A DNA stretch of 64,000 nucleotides, taken from Anaerolineae bacterium (GTDB lineage: Bacteria; Chloroflexota; Anaerolineae; Aggregatilineales; Phototrophicaceae). The translations under genes were made by a program, and so were the position numbers. Numbering within the stretch: position 1 is the stretch's first letter; every line of letters begins with the position of its first letter. Below are positions 18,786-26,867 of this stretch, one piece after another. The stretch covers positions 124,001 through 188,000 of the forward strand of contig JAJEBE010000032.1 in assembly GCA_022822545.1 (NCBI GenBank). Direction: 5' to 3'. The notes under the pieces were generated by a model, which had not been told where the DNA came from, did no database searches, and was given only the letters and a program-made list of their open reading frames with translations.

Positions 18786-19295
18786 TTAGCTGCTTTCCTG
18801 CGTTGGCGCTTTGATCTCCACCAGCAGGTCATTTTTGTCCACCGCTTGACCCGATTCCACGTGAATCGCGCTCACAACACCGTCGCTCGGGGATTTCAAT
18901 TCGTTCTGCATCTTCATCGATTCGAGGATAACCACCGTATCGCCCTGTGATATGGCCGCCCCCGGCTCGGTTGTGACCTCGACGATCAGCCCGGGCATGG
19001 GCGCGTGCACTTCGCCCGAGCCGGCAGGCGGAGCGCCACGCCGCTGCAGCATCAGCATCGCCCGCTCATCGAGCACTTGCGTCTCAAACAGGCGACCAGT
19101 CATCATAACCGCGATCTTGTCCTCGTCATCGTCTATAACCGCTTCGTAGGAGCGATTCTCAGTAATGACCGAAAACAGCGACCCGCCCAGATTGAGGAAG
19201 TCGACATCGCGCGCTTCGCCGTTCACCAGCACGCGGCCGGAATTATCGATCTCGATCTCATACTGTTGATCGTTGATGATGGCGACATACTTCAT
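18786..19295 (-). CDS. Biotin carboxyl carrier protein of an acyl-CoA carboxylase
   Basis: A 169-residue protein. The C-terminal biotinyl domain (about 95-163) has the biotinylation motif E-S-M-K-M with the acceptor Lys128, followed by a mirrored half-domain ending KNDLLVEI. The conserved MPG (100-102) is present. Residues 1-90 resemble the small beta domain that links carrier proteins to the carboxylase core in propionyl-CoA carboxylase alpha chains. The start ATG 19295 overlaps the biotin carboxylase stop as ATGA, a translational-coupling arrangement. This excludes the longer frame from 19325. It carries CO2 from the carboxylase to the carboxyltransferase of this operon. Confidence 0.9.
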   Translation of the reverse strand: MKYVAIINDQQYEIEIDNSGRVLVNGEARDVDFLNLGGSLFSVITENRSYEAVIDDDEDKIAVMMTGRLFETQVLDERAMLMLQRRGAPPAGSGEVHAPMPGLIVEVTTEPGAAISQGDTVVILESMKMQNELKSPSDGVVSAIHVESGQAVDKNDLLVEIKAPTQESS

Positions 19296-20809
19296 CGGTG
19301 CATCCTCTCGAAGCGTCCCATCCATTTCCAGTTGCTGGCGTCGCGCTTGGCCGGCGCGACGACCTGCGAAGCCAATTGCCGCTTGCGATGCGCGTAAAGC
19401 GTCGCCGCGATCGCCACCGTCTCCAGGTCGCTCGCGGTCGGATCCTGCTCGTAGGTATTCATGTTGAAGCGCCGCTCGACGAAGGTGGTATCAAACTGCC
19501 CGGCGATGAAACTGATGCTGTTGAGCAGGTTGATGTGGAAGGGGATATTGTGCTTCAAGCCCATGATGCGATATTCAGAAAGCGCTCGCCGCATCCGCAG
19601 CATCGCCTCCGAGCGCGTCTCGCCCCAGGTGATGAGCTTGGCAATCAGGCTGTCGTAATAAGGTGTGATCTCCGAGCCGGAATAGACGCCGCTATCGACC
19701 CGCACGCCCGGGCCGGTCGGCAGGATCATGGTGCTGATCTGTCCGGTGGATGGCATGAAGTTGGTGTATGGATCTTCGGCGTTGATGCGGCATTCGATAG
19801 CCCAGCCCTTGGGCTCCAGCAGGTTCTCCGTCGGTCCCATACGCCGGCCGCGGGCGATGCGGATCTGCTCCTTAGCTAGGTCGACGCCGGTCACCAGTTC
19901 GGTCACCGGATGCTCCACCTGCAAGCGCGTGTTCATCTCGAGGAAATAGAAGTTCTTGTCCCGATCGACCATACATTCGATCGTGCCGGCGTTGACATAG
20001 CCCACGGACTCGGCCGCCGCGATCGCCATGGCGCCCATCCGCCTTCGCAGGTCCGGGTCAACGAAGACGCTCGGCGCTTCTTCCACCAGCTTCTGATGCC
20101 GGCGCTGTATCGAGCATTCGCGCTCGCCCAGATGGATGGTGTTGCCATGCGCGTCTGCCAATATCTGAAACTCGATATGGCGCGCGCCTTGCAGCATTTT
20201 TTCGACGTAGACATCGCCATTGCCGAAGGCGCTTTCCGCCTCGCGCCGCGCTGTCGCCAAGGATTCGGCAAAATCCTCTTCGCGCTCGACCGGGCGCATC
20301 CCTTTGCCGCCGCCGCCAGCGACCGCCTTGATCACGATTGGGAAGCCGATGCGAGCGGCCGCGTCTATCAGTTCGTCGTCGCGAATACCCGGCTCGGTAC
20401 CAGGTATCAGCGGCACCTTGTTGCGCCGGACGGCGGTGCGCGCCGCTTGTTTGTCGCCCATGGTCGCGATCGCGCTCGGCGATGGCCCGATCCAGACCAA
20501 GCCCTCATCCATCACTTGCTGAGCGAATACTGCGTTTTCCGCCAAAAAGCCATAACCGGGATGGATGGCGTCAGCGCCCGTCCGGCGCGCCACCTCGATC
20601 AGCTTGTCCATGCGCAGGTAACTCTCGGCCGGGCGCGGTCCGCCGATATGCACGGCTTCATCGGCGTAGCGGACGTGCAAAGCGGTGCGGTCGACATCGG
20701 AGTAGACCGCCACCGTCGGGATGCCGAGGTCGCGGGCGGCGCGGATGATGCGCACGGCGATTTCGCCTCGGTTAGCGATCAGGATTTTGTTGAAGGGTCC
20801 TGTCTGCAA
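19292..20809 (-). CDS. accC: Biotin carboxylase subunit of acyl-CoA carboxylase
   Basis: Carboxylates protein-bound biotin using ATP and bicarbonate. The 505-residue protein has the N-terminal LIANRGEIAVRIIRAARDLG, the ATP-grasp glycine loop GGGGKGM (165-171), ERECSIQRRHQK (229-240) and the catalytic EMNTRLQVEH (291-300). The start is TTG at 20807-20809 with AGAGGA about 7 bases upstream. The last ~50 residues extend past the usual ~450 of stand-alone AccC, as in propionyl-CoA carboxylase alpha chains before the linker. It lies 39 bases after the carboxyltransferase gene and overlaps the carrier gene. It could serve acetyl-CoA, propionyl-CoA or both. Confidence 0.95.
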   Translation of the reverse strand: MQTGPFNKILIANRGEIAVRIIRAARDLGIPTVAVYSDVDRTALHVRYADEAVHIGGPRPAESYLRMDKLIEVARRTGADAIHPGYGFLAENAVFAQQVMDEGLVWIGPSPSAIATMGDKQAARTAVRRNKVPLIPGTEPGIRDDELIDAAARIGFPIVIKAVAGGGGKGMRPVEREEDFAESLATARREAESAFGNGDVYVEKMLQGARHIEFQILADAHGNTIHLGERECSIQRRHQKLVEEAPSVFVDPDLRRRMGAMAIAAAESVGYVNAGTIECMVDRDKNFYFLEMNTRLQVEHPVTELVTGVDLAKEQIRIARGRRMGPTENLLEPKGWAIECRINAEDPYTNFMPSTGQISTMILPTGPGVRVDSGVYSGSEITPYYDSLIAKLITWGETRSEAMLRMRRALSEYRIMGLKHNIPFHINLLNSISFIAGQFDTTFVERRFNMNTYEQDPTASDLETVAIAATLYAHRKRQLASQVVAPAKRDASNWKWMGRFERMHR

Positions 20810-20848
20810 TGTCTTGTCCTCTGCTTCTGAGCCGAATTACCGCGGTGA

Positions 20849-22399
20849 CTACAACGGAATATTGCCATGTTTCTTAGGCGGGTTCTCGTCCCGCTTGTTC
20901 TGGAAGACCTGCAAGGCATTGATCAGCCGCGCCCGCGTATTGCGCGGCTCAATGATGTCATCGATGAAGCCGCGGCTGGCGGCGATGTAAGGATTAGCGA
21001 AGGTCTCGCGATATTCATCGGCCAGTTCCTTCTTGCGCGCGGCCGGATCCTCCGCTTCCTGCAACTCCCGCCGGTAGATGATCTCGACCGCGCCTTCCGG
21101 TCCCATCACGGCGATTTCGGCGGTGGGCCAGGCGATATTGAGATCGGCGCGGATATGCTTGCTGTTCATGACGCAATAAGCGCCGCCATAAGACTTGCGC
21201 GTGGTCACGGTCAGCTTGGGCACAGTCGCCTCGCAATAAGCGTAGAGCAGCTTTGCCCCGCTCATGATGATGCCGCTATGCTCTTGATCGGCGCCGGGCA
21301 AATAGCCGGGCACATCGACAAAGGTGATCAGCGGCACATTGAAGGCATCGCAGGTACGCACGAAGCGCGCCGCTTTCTCACTCGCCTTGATATCGAGCAC
21401 ACCGGCCAGGACCATCGGCTGATTGGCCACGATGCCGACGGCGTTGCCGCCCAGCCGCGCAAAGCCGACCACGATGTTGCCGGCGTAGTCCTCGTGCACC
21501 TCGAAGAAATGCCCGTCATCAACGATCAGTTCGATGACTTCCTTGATGTCATACGGCTGGTTGGGGTTCTCCGGCACGATGCTGTCCAGCGCCGCTTCTG
21601 TGCGCAGCGGATCGTCAGTTGTCGGGTGGGGCGGCGGGTCTTCCATATTGTTCTGCGGCAAGTAACTCAGCAACTCGCGCACCAGTGTCAGCGACTGCGT
21701 CTCGTCATCGGCGACAAAATGACAGACGCCGCTCTTGCTGCCATGCACCGATGCGCCGCCCAGGTCTTCAAAGGTGACGTCCTCGTTGAGCACCTGCTTG
21801 ACCACATCGGGACCGGTAATGAACATGTAGCTGCTCTGTTTCACCATGATGATGAAATCGGTCAAGGCCGGGCTGTAGACGGCGCCGCCAGCGCAGGGTC
21901 CCATAATCACGCTGATCTGCGGGATGACGCCGCTGGCCAGCGTATTCTGCAGGAAGATATCGGCATAACCGCCCAGGCTTTCAACGCCTTCCTGGATGCG
22001 CGCGCCGCCGCTGTCGTTCAGCCCGATGACGGGCGCGCCGACCTTCATCGCCATGTCCATGATCTTGATGATCTTGGCGGCATGCGCCTCGCTCAAGCTC
22101 CCGCCCATGACGGTGAAATCCTGCGAATAGACATAGACCAGCCGCCCGTCAATCGTGCCCCAGCCGGTGACGACGCTGTCGCTGAGCGGGCGGTTGTTCG
22201 CCAGACCGAATTTGCTGTTGTGATGATGCACGAAGGCGTCCACTTCACGGAAGGTGCCGGGATCGAGCAGGATATCCAGCCGTTCGCGGGCGGTCTTTTT
22301 GCCCTTGTCGTGCTGGCGCTGGACGCGGGCTTCGCCGCCGCCTTGTTGGCTCTCGGCGCGTTTGGCGCGCAACTGCTCAATCTTGGGGCTGGTTGTCAT
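20849..22399 (-). CDS. Acyl-CoA carboxylase carboxyltransferase subunit (PccB/MmdA type)
   Basis: Transfers CO2 from carboxybiotin to an acyl-CoA. The 516-residue double-crotonase protein has oxyanion elements GGARIQEG (131-138), [11 protein letters not shown] (167-177), [16 protein letters not shown] (361-376) and [11 protein letters not shown] (401-411). It ends HGNIPL, as PccB proteins do. The specificity residue after GGAY is Cys409, where propionyl-type enzymes usually have Asp and acetyl-type Ile, so acyl preference is uncertain. The nearby methylmalonyl-CoA epimerase favours propionyl-CoA. The start is ATG 22399, with AAGGAGAGG just upstream; the longer frame to 22495 is not needed. 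It is the first gene of the carboxylase operon. Confidence 0.93.
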   Translation of the reverse strand: MTTSPKIEQLRAKRAESQQGGGEARVQRQHDKGKKTARERLDILLDPGTFREVDAFVHHHNSKFGLANNRPLSDSVVTGWGTIDGRLVYVYSQDFTVMGGSLSEAHAAKIIKIMDMAMKVGAPVIGLNDSGGARIQEGVESLGGYADIFLQNTLASGVIPQISVIMGPCAGGAVYSPALTDFIIMVKQSSYMFITGPDVVKQVLNEDVTFEDLGGASVHGSKSGVCHFVADDETQSLTLVRELLSYLPQNNMEDPPPHPTTDDPLRTEAALDSIVPENPNQPYDIKEVIELIVDDGHFFEVHEDYAGNIVVGFARLGGNAVGIVANQPMVLAGVLDIKASEKAARFVRTCDAFNVPLITFVDVPGYLPGADQEHSGIIMSGAKLLYAYCEATVPKLTVTTRKSYGGAYCVMNSKHIRADLNIAWPTAEIAVMGPEGAVEIIYRRELQEAEDPAARKKELADEYRETFANPYIAASRGFIDDIIEPRNTRARLINALQVFQNKRDENPPKKHGNIPL

Positions 22400-22450
22400 C
22401 GGGCCTCTCCTTCGGCTGTGGCGTCGTCTGCATTGAGATAGTCTTCGCTC

Positions 22451-22459
22451 ATTGTAACA
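22451..22459 (-). promoter_or_regulatory. Extended -10 for the carboxylase operon
   Basis: On the minus strand this reads TGT followed by TACAAT, about 50 bases before the carboxyltransferase start. A second possible -10 (TATAAT, minus strand) lies near 22508-22513. Confidence 0.4.
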
Positions 22460-22542
22460 CCGATGTTCGGCGAAGCGTCGCAGCGGCGAGGACAAAACAG
22501 CGCATGATTATAGAGTCAGCGGAGCGGAAAATGTAGGGGAGC

Positions 22543-23289
22543 TTAAGGCGTCACGCCGAAGCGGTTGAGCAGCTCGACGATGGCGCTGTTGTATCCGCTC
22601 GCGCTTTCGTCTTGGACGATGATGGCGTTCGTCTGTTGGATGGCGTCCTTTACATCATCGTCAACTCCGGCCCACCTTGGTTCATTCAAATCGAATCCAC
22701 TATGCCAGAGCGGAATGATAACCTTCCCATTAGAGAGCGCCCATCGGATTTCCTTAATTGTCATAGGTGATGACAGGGTGTCCTTGCCGAGCAGGATGAT
22801 AAAGTAGTCGCAGGCTTTGATTCGGTCTTCGAGATCGGCGTGCCAGTTTCCGCCAGCTTCAAGCGCCATGTCGACGAAAGGAGTAAAACCGTACGCCTTC
22901 AGACGGCAAATTACGAGCAAAGAAAGGGCACTGCTTTCACTGCGTTTGTAGGAGACAAAAACGTTATAGGTTACAGTAAGTGAAAGAAGCGAGTATGCCT
23001 CAGTTGTCAACAATTCTGCCGACTCATTCTTTGTTACATAACCGTGGCCCTGAAGAAGACGCAACCAGTGATCAAAGGAGAAACTGTTCCATCTCGCTTC
23101 AAACCAATCACTAAGCATCTTGTTGGGTGGATTAGGGGCTCCGTATTCATCGTACATCGCGATGATGTGCCAAAGTCCCCGATGAACACCCAGCGCCAAT
23201 TCCTCACTCAACAACTTAATACGGCCAAGATCAGCTTCCGGTATTTCGAACGCTTTTCGTTCTTCCCACAATCTATGCCATTCCGTCAT
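22543..23289 (-). CDS. TIR domain protein with N-terminal helical domain
   Basis: A 248-residue protein. Residues about 107-200 form a bacterial TIR domain: YNVFVSYKRSES (strand A and box 1), a helix, FTPFVDMAL, DYFIILLGKDTLSSP, and IKEIRWALSNGKVIIPLW. E180 in SSPMTIKEIRWA is at the catalytic glutamate position of TIR NAD+ hydrolases. Residues 1-105 are mostly helical, possibly a winged-helix or sensor domain, without a recognised family. The start codon shares its last base with the stop of the CYTH gene (TAATG), so translation is coupled. The gene is visibly AT-richer than its neighbours. TIR proteins often deplete NAD+ or make nucleotide signals in antiphage defence; that role is inferred. 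Confidence 0.8.
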   Translation of the reverse strand: MTEWHRLWEERKAFEIPEADLGRIKLLSEELALGVHRGLWHIIAMYDEYGAPNPPNKMLSDWFEARWNSFSFDHWLRLLQGHGYVTKNESAELLTTEAYSLLSLTVTYNVFVSYKRSESSALSLLVICRLKAYGFTPFVDMALEAGGNWHADLEDRIKACDYFIILLGKDTLSSPMTIKEIRWALSNGKVIIPLWHSGFDLNEPRWAGVDDDVKDAIQQTNAIIVQDESASGYNSAIVELLNRFGVTP

Positions 23290-23876
23290 TACATCTCCTC
23301 CACATCCACGCCCACAAACTCATCAAACGTGCAATCTTCCACATCCAAGCCCAGCCGCTCCCGCAATCTCAAAAATATATCCGTATAACTCCCCGTCATC
23401 CTTCGACACCCGCCCAAACCCAACACCGCCACGGCCCGCTCAATCGCCGCGACATCGCCCTCAATCTCGGTGAAATTCCCATAAGGCAGCTCGTCCAGCA
23501 CCACTTCCGCGCCGTCAAGCTCATAAGTCGTCCGATACTTCTCGTAGATCAGCCCCAGGCGATAGCCCAGCCGCCGCAGAATCACATCCATCGTGTCGAA
23601 GTCGCTCACCTCAACCTCCGCCTCGAAGCGGCTGACGATGCCGTCGGCAATGCTCGCGTTGTCCTTGTAAGTCAGCTTGACCGCCTCGTCCTGCCGCAGG
23701 CGCAGCACAACTCCCCGCGCCATCAGCGTGCCATCGGCGCTGTCGTAACGCAGGTTGCGCTCGAAGACGCGCGGTTTGCTTAGCCTGGCGCCCGCTGCTT
23801 CCAGCGCATCCCGCACTATCGCCAGATCAGGACTATGCAGCTTGACCTCGGTTTCTTGCAGCTTGTCGTTCTTCAT
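23289..23876 (-). CDS. CYTH domain protein (class IV adenylate cyclase/triphosphatase family)
   Basis: A 195-residue protein of the CYTH superfamily. The family signature ExExK is E8-T-E10-V-K12. Further acidic and basic strands of the tunnel are visible: VVLRLRQDEAVKLTYKD, SRFEAEVEVSDFD, IYEKYRTTYELDGAEVVLDELPYGNFTEIEG. CYTH enzymes act on triphosphates (ATP cyclisation, thiamine triphosphate or inorganic triphosphate hydrolysis) with divalent metal. The strand order YEKYRTTYEL..LDELPYGNFTEIEG is typical of the CyaB type, but the activity cannot be chosen by eye. It sits between an unknown gene (one-base gap) and the TIR gene (one-base overlap). Confidence 0.87.
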   Translation of the reverse strand: MKNDKLQETEVKLHSPDLAIVRDALEAAGARLSKPRVFERNLRYDSADGTLMARGVVLRLRQDEAVKLTYKDNASIADGIVSRFEAEVEVSDFDTMDVILRRLGYRLGLIYEKYRTTYELDGAEVVLDELPYGNFTEIEGDVAAIERAVAVLGLGGCRRMTGSYTDIFLRLRERLGLDVEDCTFDEFVGVDVEEM

Positions 23877-23877
23877 C

Positions 23878-24360
23878 TCACGACCTCAGGGGCACTTCGC
23901 GAATCGCTTCCGGCAGGTAGGCGTCGATGGCGTTGACGATGGTGGCGTAAGGCAATTCGGGACGGTGGGGCGCGACCAGAATGCCATGCACATGAGCGCC
24001 CGCCGCTTGCTGGATCAGCCAGATACTGCGTTCGTCGTAAGACAAGTTCGCTTGGTCTCCGAGTTTGCCGAAGCGCGCTTCCAGCAAGACCGCCTGTATC
24101 TTCTCCAGGTTATCGTTTTCCACCGGCAAGCGAATCGGCTTTTCCAGGCTGACGCCCTCGTAAGCCAGTCGCATTTCAATCGCGCCCGACTGATGCTCGA
24201 TGACCCGCGCCACCGTGTGCCGCACCCGCCGCGAGGCATAATAAGCGGTAATCTGCAAGACGCTCATCACGCCAGCCCCCGCCGCGACCCGCTCAATATC
24301 GGGCAAGCCCAAGCGATTCGCCAGCAGATAAACATCCGATCCGTCAAATGGCATATTCAT
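23878..24360 (-). CDS. Conserved-looking hypothetical protein, first gene of the CYTH-TIR operon
   Basis: I do not recognise this 160-residue family. The sequence looks like a globular alpha/beta protein: VYLLANRLGLPDIERVAAGAGVMSVLQITAYYASRRVRHTVARVIEH, then a beta-rich stretch, then a C-terminal helix (TIVNAIDAYLPEAIREVPL). There is no signal peptide, membrane segment or obvious catalytic motif. The stop is separated from the CYTH start by a single base, so the three genes form one transcription unit. The start is ATG 24360 or ATG 24354. Codon use resembles the chromosome rather than the TIR gene. Confidence 0.65.
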   Translation of the reverse strand: MNMPFDGSDVYLLANRLGLPDIERVAAGAGVMSVLQITAYYASRRVRHTVARVIEHQSGAIEMRLAYEGVSLEKPIRLPVENDNLEKIQAVLLEARFGKLGDQANLSYDERSIWLIQQAAGAHVHGILVAPHRPELPYATIVNAIDAYLPEAIREVPLRS

Positions 24361-24418
24361 TCACGCTGGGGTATTGCAGTATGGCCTGCATTTTGGGCCT
24401 GTCCATTTGACGACTTTT

Positions 24419-24444
24419 GTAGGGGCGACCAACCTGGTCGCCCG
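24419..24444. repeat. GTAGGGGCGAC palindromic repeat, copy A
   Basis: GTAG followed by a perfect 9-bp inverted repeat (GGGCGACCA / TGGTCGCCC, 3-base loop). The same GTAGGGGCGACC...GGTCGCCCG layout occurs at 31810-31835 and 35517-35542, and in reverse at 24467-24493. Confidence 0.75.
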
Positions 24445-24466
24445 TTGTGGTGGTGGGATACGTTTT

Positions 24467-24493
24467 CGGGCGACTTGATGCGCCGCCCCTACG
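24467..24493. repeat. GTAGGGGCGAC repeat, copy B, inverted
   Basis: On the minus strand it reads GTAGGGGCGGC...AAGTCGCCCG. It faces copy A across about 22 bases, so the pair itself forms a larger inverted structure between the CYTH operon and the MDR gene. Confidence 0.65.
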
Positions 24494-24530
24494 ATTCTCA
24501 ATATGATCAAGGCTTTAGCACGGGCTCAAC

Positions 24531-25562
24531 CTATACCTCCAGCACAATCTTCCCGAAGACTTCGTATCCCGCCAGCATCTCCTGCGCTCGCCGCGCCTCG
24601 TCCAGCGGCAGACGCGCGCCGATGATCGGCTTGATGCGCCCGGCGAAGACTTGCTCCATGAAGGCCACGTAATCGCGGTGCGGGCCCATCGTGCTGCCGA
24701 TCAGCGCGATATGGCGCGTGAAAAGCTGCGCCAGATTCAAACCGTAGTCATAGCCGCTGGTCCCGCCGACGATGAGGATGCGCCCGCCTATGCGACAGGC
24801 GCGCAGGCTCTGCCCCATGGTAGCCGCGCCGACATTATCGACCACCACATCGACGCCGCGCCGGTTCGTCAGCTTGTAAAGCGTGCGCGACCAGCCCTCG
24901 TCTTCTTGCCGGTTGATGGTGACATCGGCGCCGATCGCCTCGGCTTGACGGCATTTCTCGGCATTGCTCCCCACAACATATACTTTGGCGCCGGCCAACT
25001 TGGCGATCTGAATGCTGATGCTGTTGACGCCGCCGCCCGCGCCGACGATCAGCACTGATTCGCCCGCGGTCAAGCCGCCGCGCGTGATCAGCGAATGCCA
25101 GGCGGTCACGCCGACCAAGCCGACCGCGGCTGCCTCGCCAAAATCAAAGTCGGCCGGCATCTTGAGCAGGTTGCGCTGCGGCAGGACCACATGCTCCGCC
25201 GCCGTCCCGCTGTGATGCTCGCCCAAGATGGCGATGCGCGTCTGGTTCTCCAGGCCCGTTTCCAGCGCCGGATCATCGGCCGGCACGATGGTCGGGTCGA
25301 TGCAGACAGGGTCGCCGGGCGCCACCTTGGTCACGCCTGCGCCGACCGCGTCGACGACGCCGGCGCCATCAGCGCAAATCACATGCGGGAAGTCCAGGTT
25401 CAAGCCGCGCCAGCCGACGCGCACCCACAGGTCCAGCCGATTCAGCGCGGCCGCGCGTATTTTGACGCGTACCTCGCCATTGCCCGGCTCAGGCCGTGGC
25501 AAATCTTCGTGATAGTTGACGACCTCTGCGCCGCCGTGTCCTGTTAAAATTGCCGCTCTCAT
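24531..25562 (-). CDS. Zinc-independent MDR-family NAD(P)H:quinone/alcohol oxidoreductase
   Basis: A 343-residue medium-chain dehydrogenase/reductase. The N-terminal GroES-like part contains KIRAAALNRLDLWVRVG and GAGVVDAVGAGVTKVAPGD. The Rossmann part has SVLIVGAGGGVNSISIQIAKLAGAKVYVVGS and the GADVTINRQEDEGW segment. The four-cysteine structural zinc site is absent. Histidines such as GEHHSGTAAEHVVLP could bind one catalytic metal, so an alcohol dehydrogenase activity is not excluded. Its start overlaps the acyl-CoA dehydrogenase stop by 4 bases (ATGA), which points to a shared acyl-CoA or quinone-linked pathway. The substrate is unknown. Confidence 0.85.
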   Translation of the reverse strand: MRAAILTGHGGAEVVNYHEDLPRPEPGNGEVRVKIRAAALNRLDLWVRVGWRGLNLDFPHVICADGAGVVDAVGAGVTKVAPGDPVCIDPTIVPADDPALETGLENQTRIAILGEHHSGTAAEHVVLPQRNLLKMPADFDFGEAAAVGLVGVTAWHSLITRGGLTAGESVLIVGAGGGVNSISIQIAKLAGAKVYVVGSNAEKCRQAEAIGADVTINRQEDEGWSRTLYKLTNRRGVDVVVDNVGAATMGQSLRACRIGGRILIVGGTSGYDYGLNLAQLFTRHIALIGSTMGPHRDYVAFMEQVFAGRIKPIIGARLPLDEARRAQEMLAGYEVFGKIVLEV

Positions 25563-26749
25563 CGCAACCCCAATTCCTTGCGAGCGATGACCATGCGCTG
25601 GATCTCGCTCGTGCCTTCGTAGATACGTGTGATGCGCGCATCGCGATAATAACGCTCCAGCGGCATCTCCTTGCTGTAACCCATGCCGCCGTGAATCTGC
25701 AACGCCTCATCGGTGACGTAAGCCGCCGCCTCGCTGCAAAACAATTTCGCCATGCTCGCTTCGCTAGTATAGCGTCCGCCGCTGGCCAGCGCGCGCTCCT
25801 TGGCGATGACCGCCTGGTAGATCAGCGCCCGCCCGGCCTCGATGCGCGTCTTCATATCGGCGATCTTCTGCTGGATCATTTGGTAATTGCCGATCGGCGC
25901 GCCGAAGGCCTCCCGCTCCCGGGCATAGATCAGCGCCGCCTCATAAGCCGCTTCGGCGATGCCCAGAGCCTGCGCTGCGATGCCGATGCGCCCGGCGTCC
26001 AGCACCGTCATGGCGATCTTGAATCCCTGCCCGACGCCGCCCAGCACATTCTCAACCGGACAGGCATAGTCGTCGAAGATGATTTCGCTGGTGGCGCTGG
26101 CGCGGATGCCCAGCTTGGGCTCGGTCTTGCCGCGGCTGAAACCGGGCTGGCTCGTATCAATCAGAAAACAGGTGATGCCACGGTGCTTGTCTTCGGCCGC
26201 CGTCATCGTGAAGAGCACGATACGATCGGCGAATGGCGCGCTGGTCACCCAGCTTTTGCGCCCGTTGATGAGGTAATGACTGCCGGCGTCGTTCAGCGTG
26301 GCGCGGCTCGCCATATTGCCGGCGTCGCTGCCCGACATCGGCTCGGTCAAGCTGTAAGCGCCGATCTCCTCCCCGCTGGCCACAGGACTGATCCATTCCC
26401 GCTTCTGCGTCTCCGTGCCGAACCAGAGGATGCCGTTGCAATAGAGCGAATTGTTGACGCTGAGGATGGTGCTGTGGCTGGCATCGGCTTTGGCGATCTC
26501 GATCATGGTCAAAACATGCGCCAGGGTATCCATGCCCGCGCCGCCGTATCGCTCCGGCATCTCGATGCCCATCAAGCCCATCTCGCCCATCTTGCGCACT
26601 GTGTCCAGCGGGAACTCGCCTGACTCATCATACTCGGCCGCTACCGGCGCGATCTCGCGCTGGGCGAAATCGCGGACAGCCGTCAGCAGCATCTCATGCT
26701 CTTCCGTCAGCGCCAGACTCAGCGGGCGAAATTGTTCACTTAAGACCAT
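25559..26749 (-). CDS. Acyl-CoA dehydrogenase (short/medium-chain type)
   Basis: An FAD-dependent enzyme that introduces a 2,3-double bond into acyl-CoA and passes electrons to ETF. The 396-residue protein has the FAD-binding YSLTEPMSGSDAG and SWVTSAPFAD blocks, QLDMG-like GNYQMIQQKIADM, and the C-terminal RITRIYEGTSEIQRMVIA. The Glu of YEGT is the catalytic base in short- and medium-chain family members. Chain-length preference is unresolved. AAGGG precedes the ATG. It is divergent from the methylmalonyl-CoA epimerase gene and uses the overlapping promoter at 26798-26810. Downstream it is coupled to the MDR gene. Confidence 0.94.
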   Translation of the reverse strand: MVLSEQFRPLSLALTEEHEMLLTAVRDFAQREIAPVAAEYDESGEFPLDTVRKMGEMGLMGIEMPERYGGAGMDTLAHVLTMIEIAKADASHSTILSVNNSLYCNGILWFGTETQKREWISPVASGEEIGAYSLTEPMSGSDAGNMASRATLNDAGSHYLINGRKSWVTSAPFADRIVLFTMTAAEDKHRGITCFLIDTSQPGFSRGKTEPKLGIRASATSEIIFDDYACPVENVLGGVGQGFKIAMTVLDAGRIGIAAQALGIAEAAYEAALIYAREREAFGAPIGNYQMIQQKIADMKTRIEAGRALIYQAVIAKERALASGGRYTSEASMAKLFCSEAAAYVTDEALQIHGGMGYSKEMPLERYYRDARITRIYEGTSEIQRMVIARKELGLR

Positions 26750-26797
26750 ACTGCCCTTCTTTCACAATCATCTTTTAATCATATTGCGCATTCTGCC

Positions 26798-26810
26798 TGG
26801 TATTATAACA
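26798..26810. promoter_or_regulatory. Overlapping divergent extended -10 elements
   Basis: The plus strand reads TGGTATTAT (26798-26806) toward the epimerase gene. The minus strand reads TGTTATAAT (26810-26802) toward the acyl-CoA dehydrogenase gene. Five bases are shared, so one near-symmetric element could start transcription in both directions. Confidence 0.55.
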
Positions 26811-26867
26811 TTCAGGCAAGTGTGACCATCCTATTAGATTGCTCGCGAAGTATTGAGAACAGGTCTC

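Noticed and set aside
20867-22441. Plus-strand frame of 524 codons opposite the carboxyltransferase
   Set aside because: The minus-strand protein is a clear carboxyltransferase. The plus frame is its shadow.
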